From: an uncultured Cocleimonas sp.
GTDB taxonomy: Bacteria; Pseudomonadota; Gammaproteobacteria; Thiotrichales; Thiotrichaceae
Length of the DNA: 64,000 nucleotides
Direction of reading: 5' to 3'
Assembly (NCBI RefSeq): GCF_947495625.1
Contig: NZ_CANLZW010000011.1
Span: 62,001 to 126,000 of the forward strand
Position 1 is the stretch's first letter; each line of letters starts with the position of its first letter. Below are positions 8,678 through 17,637 of the stretch, one piece after another. A program made the translations under genes and the position numbers. The notes under the pieces were generated by a model, which was not told where the DNA came from, did not search any database, and worked only from the letters and a program-made list of their open reading frames with translations.

Positions 8678-10093
8678 ATGAAGCTATACGAGCAGTTTTC
8701 TTCAGAAATCAAAGTTAAAATTGAGCATGGCTATTATCAGCCAGGGCAAAAGCTACCCTCAATTCGGGATATGAGTACCAGCCGTGGTGTTAGTATTTCT
8801 ACCGTTCAAGAAGCCTACCGCCTGCTTGAAGATACTGGCATGGTAATGAGCAGACCCAAATCTGGTTATTACGTTCAGCAACAACAAAACACCGATTTAT
8901 TGCCTGATATTAGCCGTCCCGAGCAAAAGCCTGTCGATGTCGCACACTGGGATGAAGTACTAACCCTGACGACCACCGAAAGTCATCATAACTTTGTCGC
9001 CTTTGGTGGTGGCGCACCAGATATCACCTTAAAAACACTCAAACCTTTACAGCGTATTCATGCCGACCTGTCACGTCAGCAGCCTCGATGTTTATTTGAA
9101 AACGCCAAAGGCAATGGCCTAGAAGAATTAAGAGAACAGATTGTTCGGTTGATGCAAAACTCTGGCTGTTATCTTCACCCAGATGACATTGTCATCACTA
9201 CAGGTTGTCAGGAGGCGTTATCCCTAAGCCTGAAAGCGATCAGCAAGCCCGGGGATATTATTGCGATTGATTCACCCAGCTTTTATGGCTCGATGCAAGC
9301 CATCCAGTCGAACGGTTTAAAGGTCATAGAAATACCAACACATCCTGAAACCGGAATCAGCATGACTGCGTTAGAGATGGCATTAGAACAATGGCCGATT
9401 AAAGCGATTCAGTTGATACCAACGTCTAATAATCCTCTGGGCTATATCATGCCGGACAAGAATAAACGTAAACTATTAGAACTTGCTTCGCGTTATGATT
9501 TTGCCATTATCGAGGATGATATTTTCGGTGATCTTGTGTATCAAACGCCACGACCCAAAACCATTAAATCCTTTGACACCGAAGGGCGCGTTTTAATGTG
9601 CTCATCGTTTTCCAAAACTGTCGCTCCCGGTTTACGCATCGGCTGGGTAGCTGCCGGACGCTATGGCAAGCTTTTGACCCATTTGAAATTTATAACTTCC
9701 CTCGGCTCCACTGCTTTACCACAACTGGCACTGTCACAATTTATACAACAAGGCTATTTCGAGAAACATTTAAGAACCGCTAGAACTCAATACCAGCGCG
9801 GCCGTGATTGCATGATTCACTGGGTACAACAGTATTTCCCAGAAGGGACTAAAATGACCTACCCTCAAGGTGGGGTTGGTTTATGGGTGGAGTTGCCAGG
9901 CGATATTGATACGCTTGAGTTAAATAAAAAATTACTGGCGTTTAATACTGGGATTGCACCAGGCACCTTATTTTCAGCGTCGGATAAATACCGAAACTGC
10001 TTGCGATTGAATTATGCGACCGTACCTGACGATAGAATAAAATCGGCAGTTAAAACGATTGGAGAGCAAGCTAAACTAATGCTGGATACATAG
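8678..10093 (+). CDS. MocR/GabR-type GntR regulator with aminotransferase domain
   Basis: A 471-residue protein. A GntR winged helix occupies about residues 1-70 (GYYQPGQKLPSIRDMSTSRG, then STVQEAYRLLEDTGMV). An aminotransferase class I/II-fold domain follows from about 100. Its markers are NPLGYIMPDKNKRKLLELA, IIEDDIFGDLVY, and CSSFSKTVAPGLRIGW with the PLP lysine. MocR proteins use bound PLP as a sensor and rarely act as true aminotransferases. The likely target is the divergent DUF1127 gene and its own promoter. It is followed by a copy of the dispersed element between convergent genes. Confidence 0.9.
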   Translation: MKLYEQFSSEIKVKIEHGYYQPGQKLPSIRDMSTSRGVSISTVQEAYRLLEDTGMVMSRPKSGYYVQQQQNTDLLPDISRPEQKPVDVAHWDEVLTLTTTESHHNFVAFGGGAPDITLKTLKPLQRIHADLSRQQPRCLFENAKGNGLEELREQIVRLMQNSGCYLHPDDIVITTGCQEALSLSLKAISKPGDIIAIDSPSFYGSMQAIQSNGLKVIEIPTHPETGISMTALEMALEQWPIKAIQLIPTSNNPLGYIMPDKNKRKLLELASRYDFAIIEDDIFGDLVYQTPRPKTIKSFDTEGRVLMCSSFSKTVAPGLRIGWVAAGRYGKLLTHLKFITSLGSTALPQLALSQFIQQGYFEKHLRTARTQYQRGRDCMIHWVQQYFPEGTKMTYPQGGVGLWVELPGDIDTLELNKKLLAFNTGIAPGTLFSASDKYRNCLRLNYATVPDDRIKSAVKTIGEQAKLMLDT

Positions 10094-10132
10094 TAACAGT
10101 CAGTAAAATCAGGGAACTGCTCTACTTGAATT

Positions 10133-10164
10133 CACACCCCCCTACTTTTAGCCACTTTTTTAAA
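10133..10164 (+). repeat. Dispersed C6-TACTTTTAG element, copy 3
   Basis: CACACCCCCCTACTTTTAG followed by CCAC and a six-T tract, between the convergent mocR-like and tauE-like genes. Confidence 0.85.
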
Positions 10165-10211
10165 TAAGAAACCTAAGTTTCCGTATTCACACATTCAAGT
10201 TTCTAATATTA

Positions 10212-10985
10212 CTAAAAATTCCTGGATATAAATTGCACAATAAAAACGATACCAAGAAGCAATAAAACTGACCAAATAACCTTTTGGAAAGTTTGAGCAT
10301 TGAGCTTTCCTGAGAACCAGGTACCAACCAAAGTAGCGAACAAAGCTACCGGCATCATTACAAAGAAAAGTCCGATAACTCTCGGGGTAACAAGCCCTGC
10401 GCCAAAGTAGCCAAATGGAATGAAAATTCCACTTAACAAAAAGAAGCTATGAATCGTGCCCTTAAACTGTGCTGGCGACCAGCCTCGTAAGCTGCCGTAT
10501 ATGCCAAACACAATGCCGCGAAACGCATAGGCTCCACCGAGCACACCTGCCAGAAGTCCGAAGAAATAACTCCAGCCATTTGATTTCAACTGAATCTTTT
10601 TTGCCGGAGATAAAAACCAGATTGCCATGATAATAAGTACGCATCCCAGAAGACTTTTTACGAGTTCATTATCGGTTACTCCCAGTAGCAATATACCAAA
10701 TGGAAATCCCAGTAGAGCCATACTGGCTGTTCGTTTTAAGGAGCCGAATTGAACGTGTGCCCGATCTTTCCATAGGGCCACAAATGACATTAACGTAGAA
10801 ATGAAAAGTATAAACGGAACCGCTTCACTGATATCAATCATCAGTGATAACAGCGGAACAGCAATGACACCATCACCAAAGCCTATTGCCGCTCTGGTAA
10901 ACAAAGCCAACAATACGATTAAAGCCATCCAGAAGACATTTGGGTCAGCGATAACGAGGTTAATTGAAGAGAGAATATAATCCAT
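10212..10985 (-). CDS. TauE/SafE-family anion exporter
   Basis: A 257-residue integral membrane protein with about eight hydrophobic segments. The N-terminal ALFTRAAIGFGDGVIAVPLL and the internal repeat GLLAGVLGGAYAFRGI fit the TauE/SafE/DUF81 family. Members export sulfite, sulfoacetate or other organic anions, or act as permeases of related compounds. It is the last gene of the minus-strand cassette, 43 bases after the NIPSNAP gene. This suggests removal of an anionic by-product of the pathway; sulfite is a candidate, but the sequence alone cannot say. Confidence 0.85.
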   Translation of the reverse strand: MDYILSSINLVIADPNVFWMALIVLLALFTRAAIGFGDGVIAVPLLSLMIDISEAVPFILFISTLMSFVALWKDRAHVQFGSLKRTASMALLGFPFGILLLGVTDNELVKSLLGCVLIIMAIWFLSPAKKIQLKSNGWSYFFGLLAGVLGGAYAFRGIVFGIYGSLRGWSPAQFKGTIHSFFLLSGIFIPFGYFGAGLVTPRVIGLFFVMMPVALFATLVGTWFSGKLNAQTFQKVIWSVLLLLGIVFIVQFISRNF

Positions 10986-11028
10986 ATTTTTATTTAAGCC
11001 TCGTAGATAGCTAAACCATCAAACGCAT

Positions 11029-11364
11029 TTATTCAGCAATGCTGTTTTTGCCACCGATAGGACTAAAGTCCGCAGGGATTAATATTTTATTCTCGATATG
11101 ACTGACTAAAGGTCGCATTTGAACTGCGTACTTGAGCCATTCTTCACTTGCTTGTAATTTAGCGCGTCGACTATAACGATCATCCATAGAGTCATAACCC
11201 CACATATGAACAATTTGATTTAATGGCCCGATATCTGTGTAAAAGTAACCAACCATATTTCCTAAAATACGGATTTGAACATCTTTGCCTAATTCTTCGT
11301 AAAGCTTAAGGAATGGCTTAACATTGCCATTTTTCAAGGTGTATATTCTTTCATCAATAAACAT
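11029..11364 (-). CDS. NIPSNAP-family protein
   Basis: A 111-residue protein with the ferredoxin-like NIPSNAP pattern: MFIDERIYTLKNGNVKPFLK at the start, then GYFYTDIGPLNQIVHMWGYD and the RRAKLQASEEWLKYA helix. Small NIPSNAP proteins often accompany catabolic enzymes in bacteria; a biochemical role is mostly unproven. It sits between the hydratase beta gene (93 bases upstream) and the TauE/SafE exporter. A five-unit 12-base tandem repeat lies directly in front of it. Confidence 0.85.
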   Translation of the reverse strand: MFIDERIYTLKNGNVKPFLKLYEELGKDVQIRILGNMVGYFYTDIGPLNQIVHMWGYDSMDDRYSRRAKLQASEEWLKYAVQMRPLVSHIENKILIPADFSPIGGKNSIAE

Positions 11365-11389
11365 CTCAAGATCTCATTATTTGTTTAGT

Positions 11390-11449
11390 TACTTTGCTAA
11401 GTACTTTGCTAAGTACTTTGCTAAGTACTTTGTTAGGTACTCTGTTAGA
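11390..11449. repeat. 12-base tandem repeat, five units
   Basis: Units start at 11390, 11402, 11414, 11426 and 11438. The first three are identical TACTTTGCTAAG; the last two diverge (TACTTTGTTAGG, TACTCTGTTAGA). The array fills most of the gap between the hydratase beta gene and the NIPSNAP gene, so unit number would change the spacing in the operon leader. Confidence 0.9.
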
Positions 11450-11457
11450 TAAATTGA

Positions 11458-12147
11458 TTAGATTAATTCGTCACTGCGATCATCGGTTTCACCATATCGG
11501 CTTAATGCAGGCTTCTTTAAACCTTCATAAAGCTTATCCAGCTTTTTATTAATCTTTTTACCTTCCTGTTCAAATAAACTATTTCCTTTAAGGTCACTAT
11601 CTACGATAAAAGGACCAAAGTTTTCAACCTCAAAAACCCACATCGCCTGAGCATTGCCGAGCTCTTTAAACCATTCAACCTGTCGGACTTTTTTGATGCC
11701 TCTACCAAGTAAAGCACCTGTTCCATACCCTACCGTTGTTAGGTAAACGGCACCTGCTGGAACATATAGTTCTTTATATTGTTCACTTGACATACCACCT
11801 TTGCCAATAATGACTTTAGCACCCGATTTATTAAACCAGCCTGTCATCCACTTAGCGAATCGAAAACTTGCCGTAGCAGTTACACCACCTACATTATAAG
11901 TTCCATCTGGTTCTATAGCCGCGGCAGGTGAACAATGGAAATTCACATTACTTAGTGCAGGGAGGTCTAAGGGTATGTCATAGCCTTCTTCTAATACGCG
12001 CTTATATACACCTTCTCTGCCGGTATATATGATTCCATCGAGATAAACGATGGTGCCGATTTCCAGCTTTTCTAAATCTTCTTGTTTTACCGGAACTTGA
12101 AGTCTGACTTCTTTAAATTCACCATTCTCATTAGCTTTGCTAGTCAT
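11458..12147 (-). CDS. Class I fumarase/tartrate dehydratase-type hydratase, beta subunit
   Basis: About 229 residues from ATG 12147, which directly follows the alpha stop (TAATATG) and has GGGAG ahead; an upstream in-frame start at 12174 would overlap alpha more. The Fumerase_C fold is suggested by GTIVYLDGIIYTGREGVYKR near residue 33 and the segments SPAAAIEPDGTYNVGGVTA and VIIGKGGMSSEQYKEL. It pairs with the alpha subunit to form a [4Fe-4S] hydro-lyase. The sequence departs from textbook fumarase (no GTPKALS-type entry), so a substituted fumarate or tartrate-like substrate is possible. Confidence 0.82.
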   Translation of the reverse strand: MTSKANENGEFKEVRLQVPVKQEDLEKLEIGTIVYLDGIIYTGREGVYKRVLEEGYDIPLDLPALSNVNFHCSPAAAIEPDGTYNVGGVTATASFRFAKWMTGWFNKSGAKVIIGKGGMSSEQYKELYVPAGAVYLTTVGYGTGALLGRGIKKVRQVEWFKELGNAQAMWVFEVENFGPFIVDSDLKGNSLFEQEGKKINKKLDKLYEGLKKPALSRYGETDDRSDELI

Positions 12148-12148
12148 A

Positions 12149-13084
12149 TTACTGCTCCCATCCAGTTGTCTCACGTCTCATATAAGGCGTGAACCAGTTT
12201 GGATCTGTTCGATAAGTTACTTTGCCATCTGCATGTATTCGCGCAGTTGCACGTCTTGATGATAGGCAGAACATATGCACACTCATCGGCATTCCGCCAG
12301 TGTGGGTGTAACCGACTTCGATGTGACAATCAGCAACCATCGATGCACCGACAAAACCCTGTGCTCCCATACCAATCTCGTTACCCAGGGTTTTTAATTC
12401 TTCTTCAAGTTTGGCAATCTCTGGATCTGGATTGGCTTCTCCCACAGTGCGCAAACAAGCCGCCTGTTTACCCAAAACCATCGTGGTATCTTTTGAACCG
12501 CCAAGACCTATTCCTACGACAGCAGGCTGACAAGCTAAACCACGTTTACCAAATGAAACCATGGTATCGAGGAAAAAACGCTTGATACCATCAATGCCAT
12601 CACCGGGGAAAAGCATTCTGTAATCTGTGCCAAATAACCCACCCTTATGTACCGTGGTAATATCGATCCAATCTACATCGGGCTCGAAACTCCAATCTAT
12701 TTCTGGTGAGTTAATACCGACATTATTATTGTGATCGGTTCTCCACAACGGATGTACACGATTAGGACGTAGCGGAATATCATGTGTTGCCTGCGCTGTT
12801 GCTTCTCGTAATGCTCTCTCTATGCCTATAGGTCCGCCTTCAAATTTAGCGTCATTTCCTATTTTTACGTAATAACGTGGCAGTCCGGAATCGGCACACA
12901 TTGGGCGTCTATCTTCGGTAGCGGCATCCCAGTTTTCCATCATGGTCTTGAGGACAAACTTGGATAAGCCATCTTCCTTTTGCACCATGAACTCGATGCC
13001 CTTTCGATAATCCTGCGGAATATCGATGGCCGCTTTACCCATAATTTGGTAAGCGGTATCTTGTATTGTTTTGTTAGAAATCAT
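12149..13084 (-). CDS. Class I fumarase/tartrate dehydratase-type hydratase, alpha subunit
   Basis: A 311-residue subunit of a two-part [4Fe-4S] hydro-lyase. Three cysteines fit cluster ligands: C63 in RRPMCADSGLP, C185 in RGLACQPAVVGIGLGGS and C273 in HMFCLSSRRATARI. GIGLGGSKDTTMVLGK is the typical glycine-rich stretch of the family. The reaction is reversible addition of water across a C=C of a dicarboxylate. It is placed 82 bases after the SDH-like flavoprotein gene, so dehydrogenation followed by hydration is the likely sequence of steps. Whether the substrate is fumarate itself or an analogue is open. Confidence 0.87.
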   Translation of the reverse strand: MISNKTIQDTAYQIMGKAAIDIPQDYRKGIEFMVQKEDGLSKFVLKTMMENWDAATEDRRPMCADSGLPRYYVKIGNDAKFEGGPIGIERALREATAQATHDIPLRPNRVHPLWRTDHNNNVGINSPEIDWSFEPDVDWIDITTVHKGGLFGTDYRMLFPGDGIDGIKRFFLDTMVSFGKRGLACQPAVVGIGLGGSKDTTMVLGKQAACLRTVGEANPDPEIAKLEEELKTLGNEIGMGAQGFVGASMVADCHIEVGYTHTGGMPMSVHMFCLSSRRATARIHADGKVTYRTDPNWFTPYMRRETTGWEQ

Positions 13085-13166
13085 CGTGTGGTCTCTCTTT
13101 ATATTCTGTTTAATGCTCTGTTTTTAATATTCTGTTTTGATACTCAATTTTTTAAAGATTACGCTC

Positions 13167-14918
13167 TTAATGCTTAACTTCGGGAGCAGTTTCTGAATAA
13201 TCATCAATCAGTGATTCACCAGGCTTAATGATGGAAAAATTAACAGGTGTATGAGTAACGCCGAAGTTGCCCGATTGATTGCGTGCCACGGTGAAATACG
13301 AGTCTTCCATCGTTCCAGGCTCTGGAAAATCTTCTCGACAATGCGCTCCACGTGAGTTTTCACGAGACAAGGCAGCTGCCGCAATCACAAGTGAAATCTC
13401 GGTTAAGTTATATAAATTTAACCAGTCATGCCATGTCGGATTAAACACGGTATTTTCTGCACCGATGCCATTTTCGAGTAATTCAGTCTGTAATGCTTCC
13501 ACTCTAGAAATGCCTTTTTGGATTCCTTCTGCAGTCCGCATAACACCCACATCTTCCCACATGATATCCATGAGCTTTTCACGTAGATCATTCACATTTA
13601 CTCCACCAACTGGTGACGTAAATGGCAGAAGTGCTCGGTCAATCTCTGCTTGAATGAAGTCTTCATTGGGATCTTGAAGCTCAGTTATATCTGAAACATA
13701 CTCAGCCATCGCTTCGCCAGAAACACCACCGTAAACGGTAGAGTTGGCTACACCATTACCACCCAGACGATTTGCTCCGTGAATTCCACCAGCGTCTTCA
13801 CCGGCCACAAACAATCCCGGCAATTCTGTCTTGGTATCGGTATCACAAATTAAACCACCCATGAAGTAATGCGCAGTAGGAACGACTTCAACCAAGCCAC
13901 CCGCAAGATCAAAACCACAATCAGCACATCGCTTTACCATACCTTTGAATTTTTTCTTTACGTCTTCTACTCCAAGATGACTCATGGCGATATACACACC
14001 ACCATTTGGAGTTGTATTACCTTTACGCATCTCAGCATAGATACCACGACTTACAATATCTCTAGTGGCGCGTTCACCACGCTCGTCGTAATCAAACATG
14101 AATCGCTCTTTATTGCCATTAAGCAAATAACCGCCAGCACCACGCAGTCCTTCTTCCAATACTGTGCCTGTCATGCGAGTATCTTTACCCGCCAGCAATC
14201 CTGTTGGATGAAATTGCACCATTTCCATATCACGCAACGGCAAGCCAAGACGTAAAGCCATCGCTAAACCATCCATGCTTTTTTCACCAGAAGGGGTGTA
14301 GTAACGATACATTGTTGGTCCACCACCAGTTGCAAGTAATACCGCTTTAGCACGAACGAACTTCATTTTGCCATCACGCATATTGACCATCAGCACACCA
14401 GCAAGTGCATCACCTTTTTTATTAGGCACTAAAGCTAACGCTCTGTATTCTTCAAGACGATCTATTGGAAGCGCTAAAACTTGCTCCATCAAACGGTTGA
14501 TAATTTCGATCCCGGTAAGGTCGCCTTTATGAACTGTTCGGTCGGCGGTCTGTCCGGCGAATGCTTTATGATGTAGTGATCCATCATCTTCTCTATCGAA
14601 GAAGCAACCTATTTCATTTTCAAGTTCTTGAACTCTGGTTACCGCTGTTTCACATAATTTCCATGCTAGATCTTGATCAGGTAACCATTTACCACCAGCG
14701 ATGGTATCCATAAAATGGCGTTCAACAGAATCATCGTCACTCATCGCAACGTTGTAGCCACCCTGAACCATACGAGTGCAACCACATTTACCCATTAAAC
14801 CTTTAACGGCAACGCTGATCTTTAGATCTGGGTTAGCTTTGTATGCATGTAATGCAGCCAATAAGCCAGCTCCACCTGAGCCTAAAATTAAAATATCAGT
14901 ATCGTTTGTTTCTATCAT
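13167..14918 (-). CDS. SDH/fumarate reductase-like flavoprotein lacking the covalent-FAD histidine
   Basis: About 583 residues from ATG 14918, next to the stop of the preceding anchor gene; upstream in-frame starts would run into that gene. The Rossmann motif LILGSGGAGLLAALHA is at residues 9-24. Where SDH has SHTVAAQGG with the FAD-linked His, this has GCTRMVQGG (46-54), with Cys at the His position. Active-site marks are otherwise retained: QFHPTG (235-240), PTAHYFMGG (347-355) and GANRLGGNG. The usual RGEGG reads RGAGG (259-263). FAD is therefore probably non-covalent, which changes the redox potential. This is more likely a specialised dicarboxylate dehydrogenase/reductase than housekeeping SdhA. 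Confidence 0.85.
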   Translation of the reverse strand: MIETNDTDILILGSGGAGLLAALHAYKANPDLKISVAVKGLMGKCGCTRMVQGGYNVAMSDDDSVERHFMDTIAGGKWLPDQDLAWKLCETAVTRVQELENEIGCFFDREDDGSLHHKAFAGQTADRTVHKGDLTGIEIINRLMEQVLALPIDRLEEYRALALVPNKKGDALAGVLMVNMRDGKMKFVRAKAVLLATGGGPTMYRYYTPSGEKSMDGLAMALRLGLPLRDMEMVQFHPTGLLAGKDTRMTGTVLEEGLRGAGGYLLNGNKERFMFDYDERGERATRDIVSRGIYAEMRKGNTTPNGGVYIAMSHLGVEDVKKKFKGMVKRCADCGFDLAGGLVEVVPTAHYFMGGLICDTDTKTELPGLFVAGEDAGGIHGANRLGGNGVANSTVYGGVSGEAMAEYVSDITELQDPNEDFIQAEIDRALLPFTSPVGGVNVNDLREKLMDIMWEDVGVMRTAEGIQKGISRVEALQTELLENGIGAENTVFNPTWHDWLNLYNLTEISLVIAAAALSRENSRGAHCREDFPEPGTMEDSYFTVARNQSGNFGVTHTPVNFSIIKPGESLIDDYSETAPEVKH

Positions 14919-14920
14919 GA

Positions 14921-15262
14921 TCAAATCGCTCTCAATAAGAAGACTAAAGCCACAAAAAATGCGAATGCAACTGCAACAGCGGCGAATGTTTTCTGCCCGG
15001 GCTTCCAAGGCAAAAACTCAAGTGCAAGTAATCTCAGACCACCAAATAAATGGACGGCTAACAAAAACACTAATCCGAATTCGGCAAATTTAACGATTGG
15101 CTGTTCTGCCCAGTGCAACATACTATCCAGTGATTCAGGCTCATTCAGCGCCAGACTTAGAATATAAAAATGTGCGGGAAGAAATAATGCAAGCGCAACA
15201 CCCGATATGCGATGAAGAATATAGGCGTACCAGAGAGGTTGATTTCTATGTGGTTTAATCAT
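14921..15262 (-). CDS. SDH-like membrane anchor (cytochrome b type), second subunit
   Basis: A 113-residue protein with three transmembrane helices. The HRISGVALALFLPAHFYIL segment (from about residue 18) is the SdhC signature, and H in HLFGGLRLL near 71 suits a haem b ligand. It overlaps the first anchor gene by four bases and ends three bases before the flavoprotein start, so translation is probably coupled. It would pass electrons between the iron-sulfur subunit and the quinone pool. Confidence 0.8.
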   Translation of the reverse strand: MIKPHRNQPLWYAYILHRISGVALALFLPAHFYILSLALNEPESLDSMLHWAEQPIVKFAEFGLVFLLAVHLFGGLRLLALEFLPWKPGQKTFAAVAVAFAFFVALVFLLRAI

Positions 15263-15591
15263 GACAATACCACCGCGTAAACTGCTTTGCTGCCAAGGCC
15301 CAATAACAAAATAACAATCGCAGTGGTTATCCAGTTAAGACGTGCGCCTGTTACCCCTAGCCATTCATAAATGACCACTCTTAAACCTATTGCTGCATGG
15401 ATTGATAACGCCACCACAAATAAGCCGTAAATCAACCCCCAAAAAAAACTACCTTGAGTGCGACCGAGTATTTCACCAGCAGTAAGACCGCCCTGAATGG
15501 CGTAAATCATCACACCCAAATGGAGTAGCACTAATGGCGCCATCAGCATCGCGGTTAATCGTTGGGCAATATATAATTTAATACTTAGCAC
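15259..15591 (-). CDS. SDH-like membrane anchor, first subunit
   Basis: A 110-residue, three-helix membrane protein. IAQRLTAMLMAPLVLLHLGV near the N-terminus and LSIHAAIGLRVVIYEWLG near 75 give paired histidines consistent with a b-type haem and quinone site. It starts two bases after the iron-sulfur gene and overlaps the next anchor gene by four bases. The order B-C-D-A differs from the common C-D-A-B order of housekeeping SDH operons. Confidence 0.8.
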   Translation of the reverse strand: MLSIKLYIAQRLTAMLMAPLVLLHLGVMIYAIQGGLTAGEILGRTQGSFFWGLIYGLFVVALSIHAAIGLRVVIYEWLGVTGARLNWITTAIVILLLGLGSKAVYAVVLS

Positions 15592-15593
15592 TA

Positions 15594-16325
15594 TTACATC
15601 TCCCCTTTTAGTGTTGCTATTGCTGCCACTTTTTTCAGACCAGCAATTGAACGAGTAGGATTGAGGGTATTAGGACAATAGGTAGTACAACCTTGTTGAG
15701 AATGACAAGACTGACAACCACCTTCGCTAGTGACAGCCTTCAGACGCTCAATTTTTCCGCCATCTCGAACATCATTGACTAAGGTCCAGGCTCTATTGAG
15801 CGCAGCAGGGCCTAAATAACTTGAATCATTTTCTACAACATCACAGGATGCGTAACACACGCCGCAGTTAATACATTCGATGCCTGCATTTGCTTCACGA
15901 CGTGCTTTTTCATTAGGAGAGATAAGCTGAACTTGATCATCACGGGTTTTGGTTGGAATAAAATGGCCTTTAGCTTTGGTCCATTTTTCAAAAAACTCAT
16001 TTAAGTCACAGGCGAGATCTTTAATAACAGGCATGTTTCTTAGGGGTTCTATAGTGATGGTTTTATCGCCATCCATAACTTTTGAAACATGCGTACGACA
16101 TGTCCAACGTGGCTTGCCGTTGACTGTCATCGCACAAGAACCACACATACCAACACGACACGCAAACCGGTATGACAGATCAGGTTCTAGATTGCGCTGA
16201 ATCCAGGTCACTACATCTAGTACAGTTTGGCTTTCCTTGGCGGGTACTTCGTACTCTTTAAGAGCGCTATTCGAATTATCACCCCGACTAAGCAATACCT
16301 TTATCGTTTTACCTTCATTAGCCAC
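15594..16325 (-). CDS. SDH/fumarate reductase-like iron-sulfur subunit
   Basis: A 243-residue protein with the full SdhB cysteine set. The [2Fe-2S] ligands are C56, C61, C64 and C76 in ACRVGMCGSC...C. The second group is CINCGVCYASC (151-161) and the third CQSCHSQQGCTTYC (204-217), for the [4Fe-4S] and [3Fe-4S] sites. It is the first gene of the SDH-like operon, with a 270-base upstream region that separates it from the LysR gene and probably holds the promoter. Confidence 0.88.
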   Translation of the reverse strand: MANEGKTIKVLLSRGDNSNSALKEYEVPAKESQTVLDVVTWIQRNLEPDLSYRFACRVGMCGSCAMTVNGKPRWTCRTHVSKVMDGDKTITIEPLRNMPVIKDLACDLNEFFEKWTKAKGHFIPTKTRDDQVQLISPNEKARREANAGIECINCGVCYASCDVVENDSSYLGPAALNRAWTLVNDVRDGGKIERLKAVTSEGGCQSCHSQQGCTTYCPNTLNPTRSIAGLKKVAAIATLKGEM

Positions 16326-16407
16326 TTAATCTCTCCGTTTTATCTCGAGTTATTCCTGGATCTATTTCTAGCTTTATATCTCGCGTAAAAACAAGCAGGA
16401 AAACCTG

Positions 16408-16440
16408 TTGTTATTGATAGTAAGAACGATTTAATAACAA
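16408..16440. promoter_or_regulatory. Possible regulator site in the SDH-like operon promoter
   Basis: TTGTTATT (16408-16415) and its exact reverse complement AATAACAA (16433-16440) lie about 85-115 bases upstream of the iron-sulfur gene, with a 17-base spacer. Position and symmetry would suit the adjacent LysR protein, but the region is AT-rich and the match to a T-N11-A box is weak. Confidence 0.35.
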
Positions 16441-16594
16441 AAGAAACTCTTGATCAAACGAATAAAACTGTAGATTTTATTAAGTAATAGTTTATTTAAA
16501 ATAGCTCATTTGCAAATGTACCGAATGACTCAGAATTCTAAAATCATGACTAAATAATAGTAAAATATATTTAAAAAAATTTTGAAAATAAGAG

Positions 16595-17515
16595 TTAGCT
16601 TTTAGTCGATTGAGAAGGGTCTAACAATGCTTTGGTGACCCCCGACTCTTGAACGATCTGAATGAGTTTTTCCCATAGTAACTCTATGAGCAAATGCTTA
16701 CTGGTGTCTCGACGATAGAGAACACCCAACACTCTTTTAAAAGAACTATCCTCAAGTGGAATGATATTAAGATGCTCATGTTCTGGTTTTGAACAGCAAT
16801 TCAACGGAATAATAGATACACCAAGGTTATTCATAACCATTGCTGCAGTAGCCTCTAATGTATCGAGTTCCATGGTTTCATGAACATGAATATTATTTTC
16901 AATCAACCAATGATCAATATCCTTTCCGACCCAGGCTTTTCGCGCATAGCGTATAAAAGATTGAGTCCGTAAGATCTCCATTGGGTCTGTCATGGTAATT
17001 TCTTTAGAGGCCAAAACCACAAAAGGTTCTTCGGTAAAAGGACGCCAGATCAAATGCTCATAAATAGTGGGAGGTTCTGTCATAACTGCCACGTCAAGAA
17101 ACCCTCTATCGACTTGCGCATATAAATCATCAGACAAACCCGGATAGATGCGGATGTGCAATTTATCGTGATCATCCTGTAATGTTTTAATCGCCCTTGG
17201 CATAATGCCAGTGGTAGTGGTTGGCACTGTTCCCACTGTGAGGTTTTCTAAAGTATCTAGCTCGCCTTCTAAGGAAGGTTTTAATTCTTCGTAATGTTTG
17301 ATCAGCTTCAACGCCTTGGGGATCAAGGCATATCCGGCAGGATTCAATACCGGAGGGCGCTTGGTACGATCAAATAGAGGCATATCAAGCTCGTCCTCTA
17401 AAGCCTTCATTTGTTGGCTCACGGCGGCAGGTGTTAAGTAAACAGCTTCGGCTGCTTTAGCAAAAGTTCCAAGTTCAGCAATTGCTATAAGGGTTTTAAA
17501 ACGACGAACACCCAT
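16595..17515 (-). CDS. LysR-family transcriptional regulator
   Basis: A 306-residue regulator. The N-terminal helix-turn-helix (FKTLIAIAELGTFAKAAEAV, then LTPAAVSQQMKALEDELDMP) is a clear LysR match. The effector domain from about residue 90 has the substrate-binding pattern (LTVGTVPTTTTGIMPRAI). It lies between the TPP-enzyme gene and the SDH-like operon on the same strand. It probably controls one or both in response to the imported carboxylate. A dispersed element separates it from the TPP-enzyme gene. Confidence 0.9.
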   Translation of the reverse strand: MGVRRFKTLIAIAELGTFAKAAEAVYLTPAAVSQQMKALEDELDMPLFDRTKRPPVLNPAGYALIPKALKLIKHYEELKPSLEGELDTLENLTVGTVPTTTTGIMPRAIKTLQDDHDKLHIRIYPGLSDDLYAQVDRGFLDVAVMTEPPTIYEHLIWRPFTEEPFVVLASKEITMTDPMEILRTQSFIRYARKAWVGKDIDHWLIENNIHVHETMELDTLEATAAMVMNNLGVSIIPLNCCSKPEHEHLNIIPLEDSSFKRVLGVLYRRDTSKHLLIELLWEKLIQIVQESGVTKALLDPSQSTKS

Positions 17516-17602
17516 CAGTGTATACCAGAATTATAGTTAAGAGGACCTTTATCATAGGACATAAATAACCACTTTATATCAATTAAATATTAATCAATAT
17601 AT

Positions 17603-17636
17603 AAAGGTCACCCCCCTACTTACAGGCACTTTTTTA
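17603..17636 (+). repeat. Dispersed element, copy 4
   Basis: AAAGGTCACCCCCCTACTTA then CAGGCAC and a six-T tract. It lies between two minus-strand genes (TPP enzyme and LysR), reading opposite to both. Confidence 0.85.
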
Positions 17637-17637
17637 A

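Noticed and set aside
12199-12585. 128-residue plus-strand ORF
   Set aside because: It lies fully inside the hydratase genes on the other strand and has no domain pattern; judged a shadow. Other long antisense ORFs, such as 13279-13653 and 20295-20636, were rejected for the same reason.
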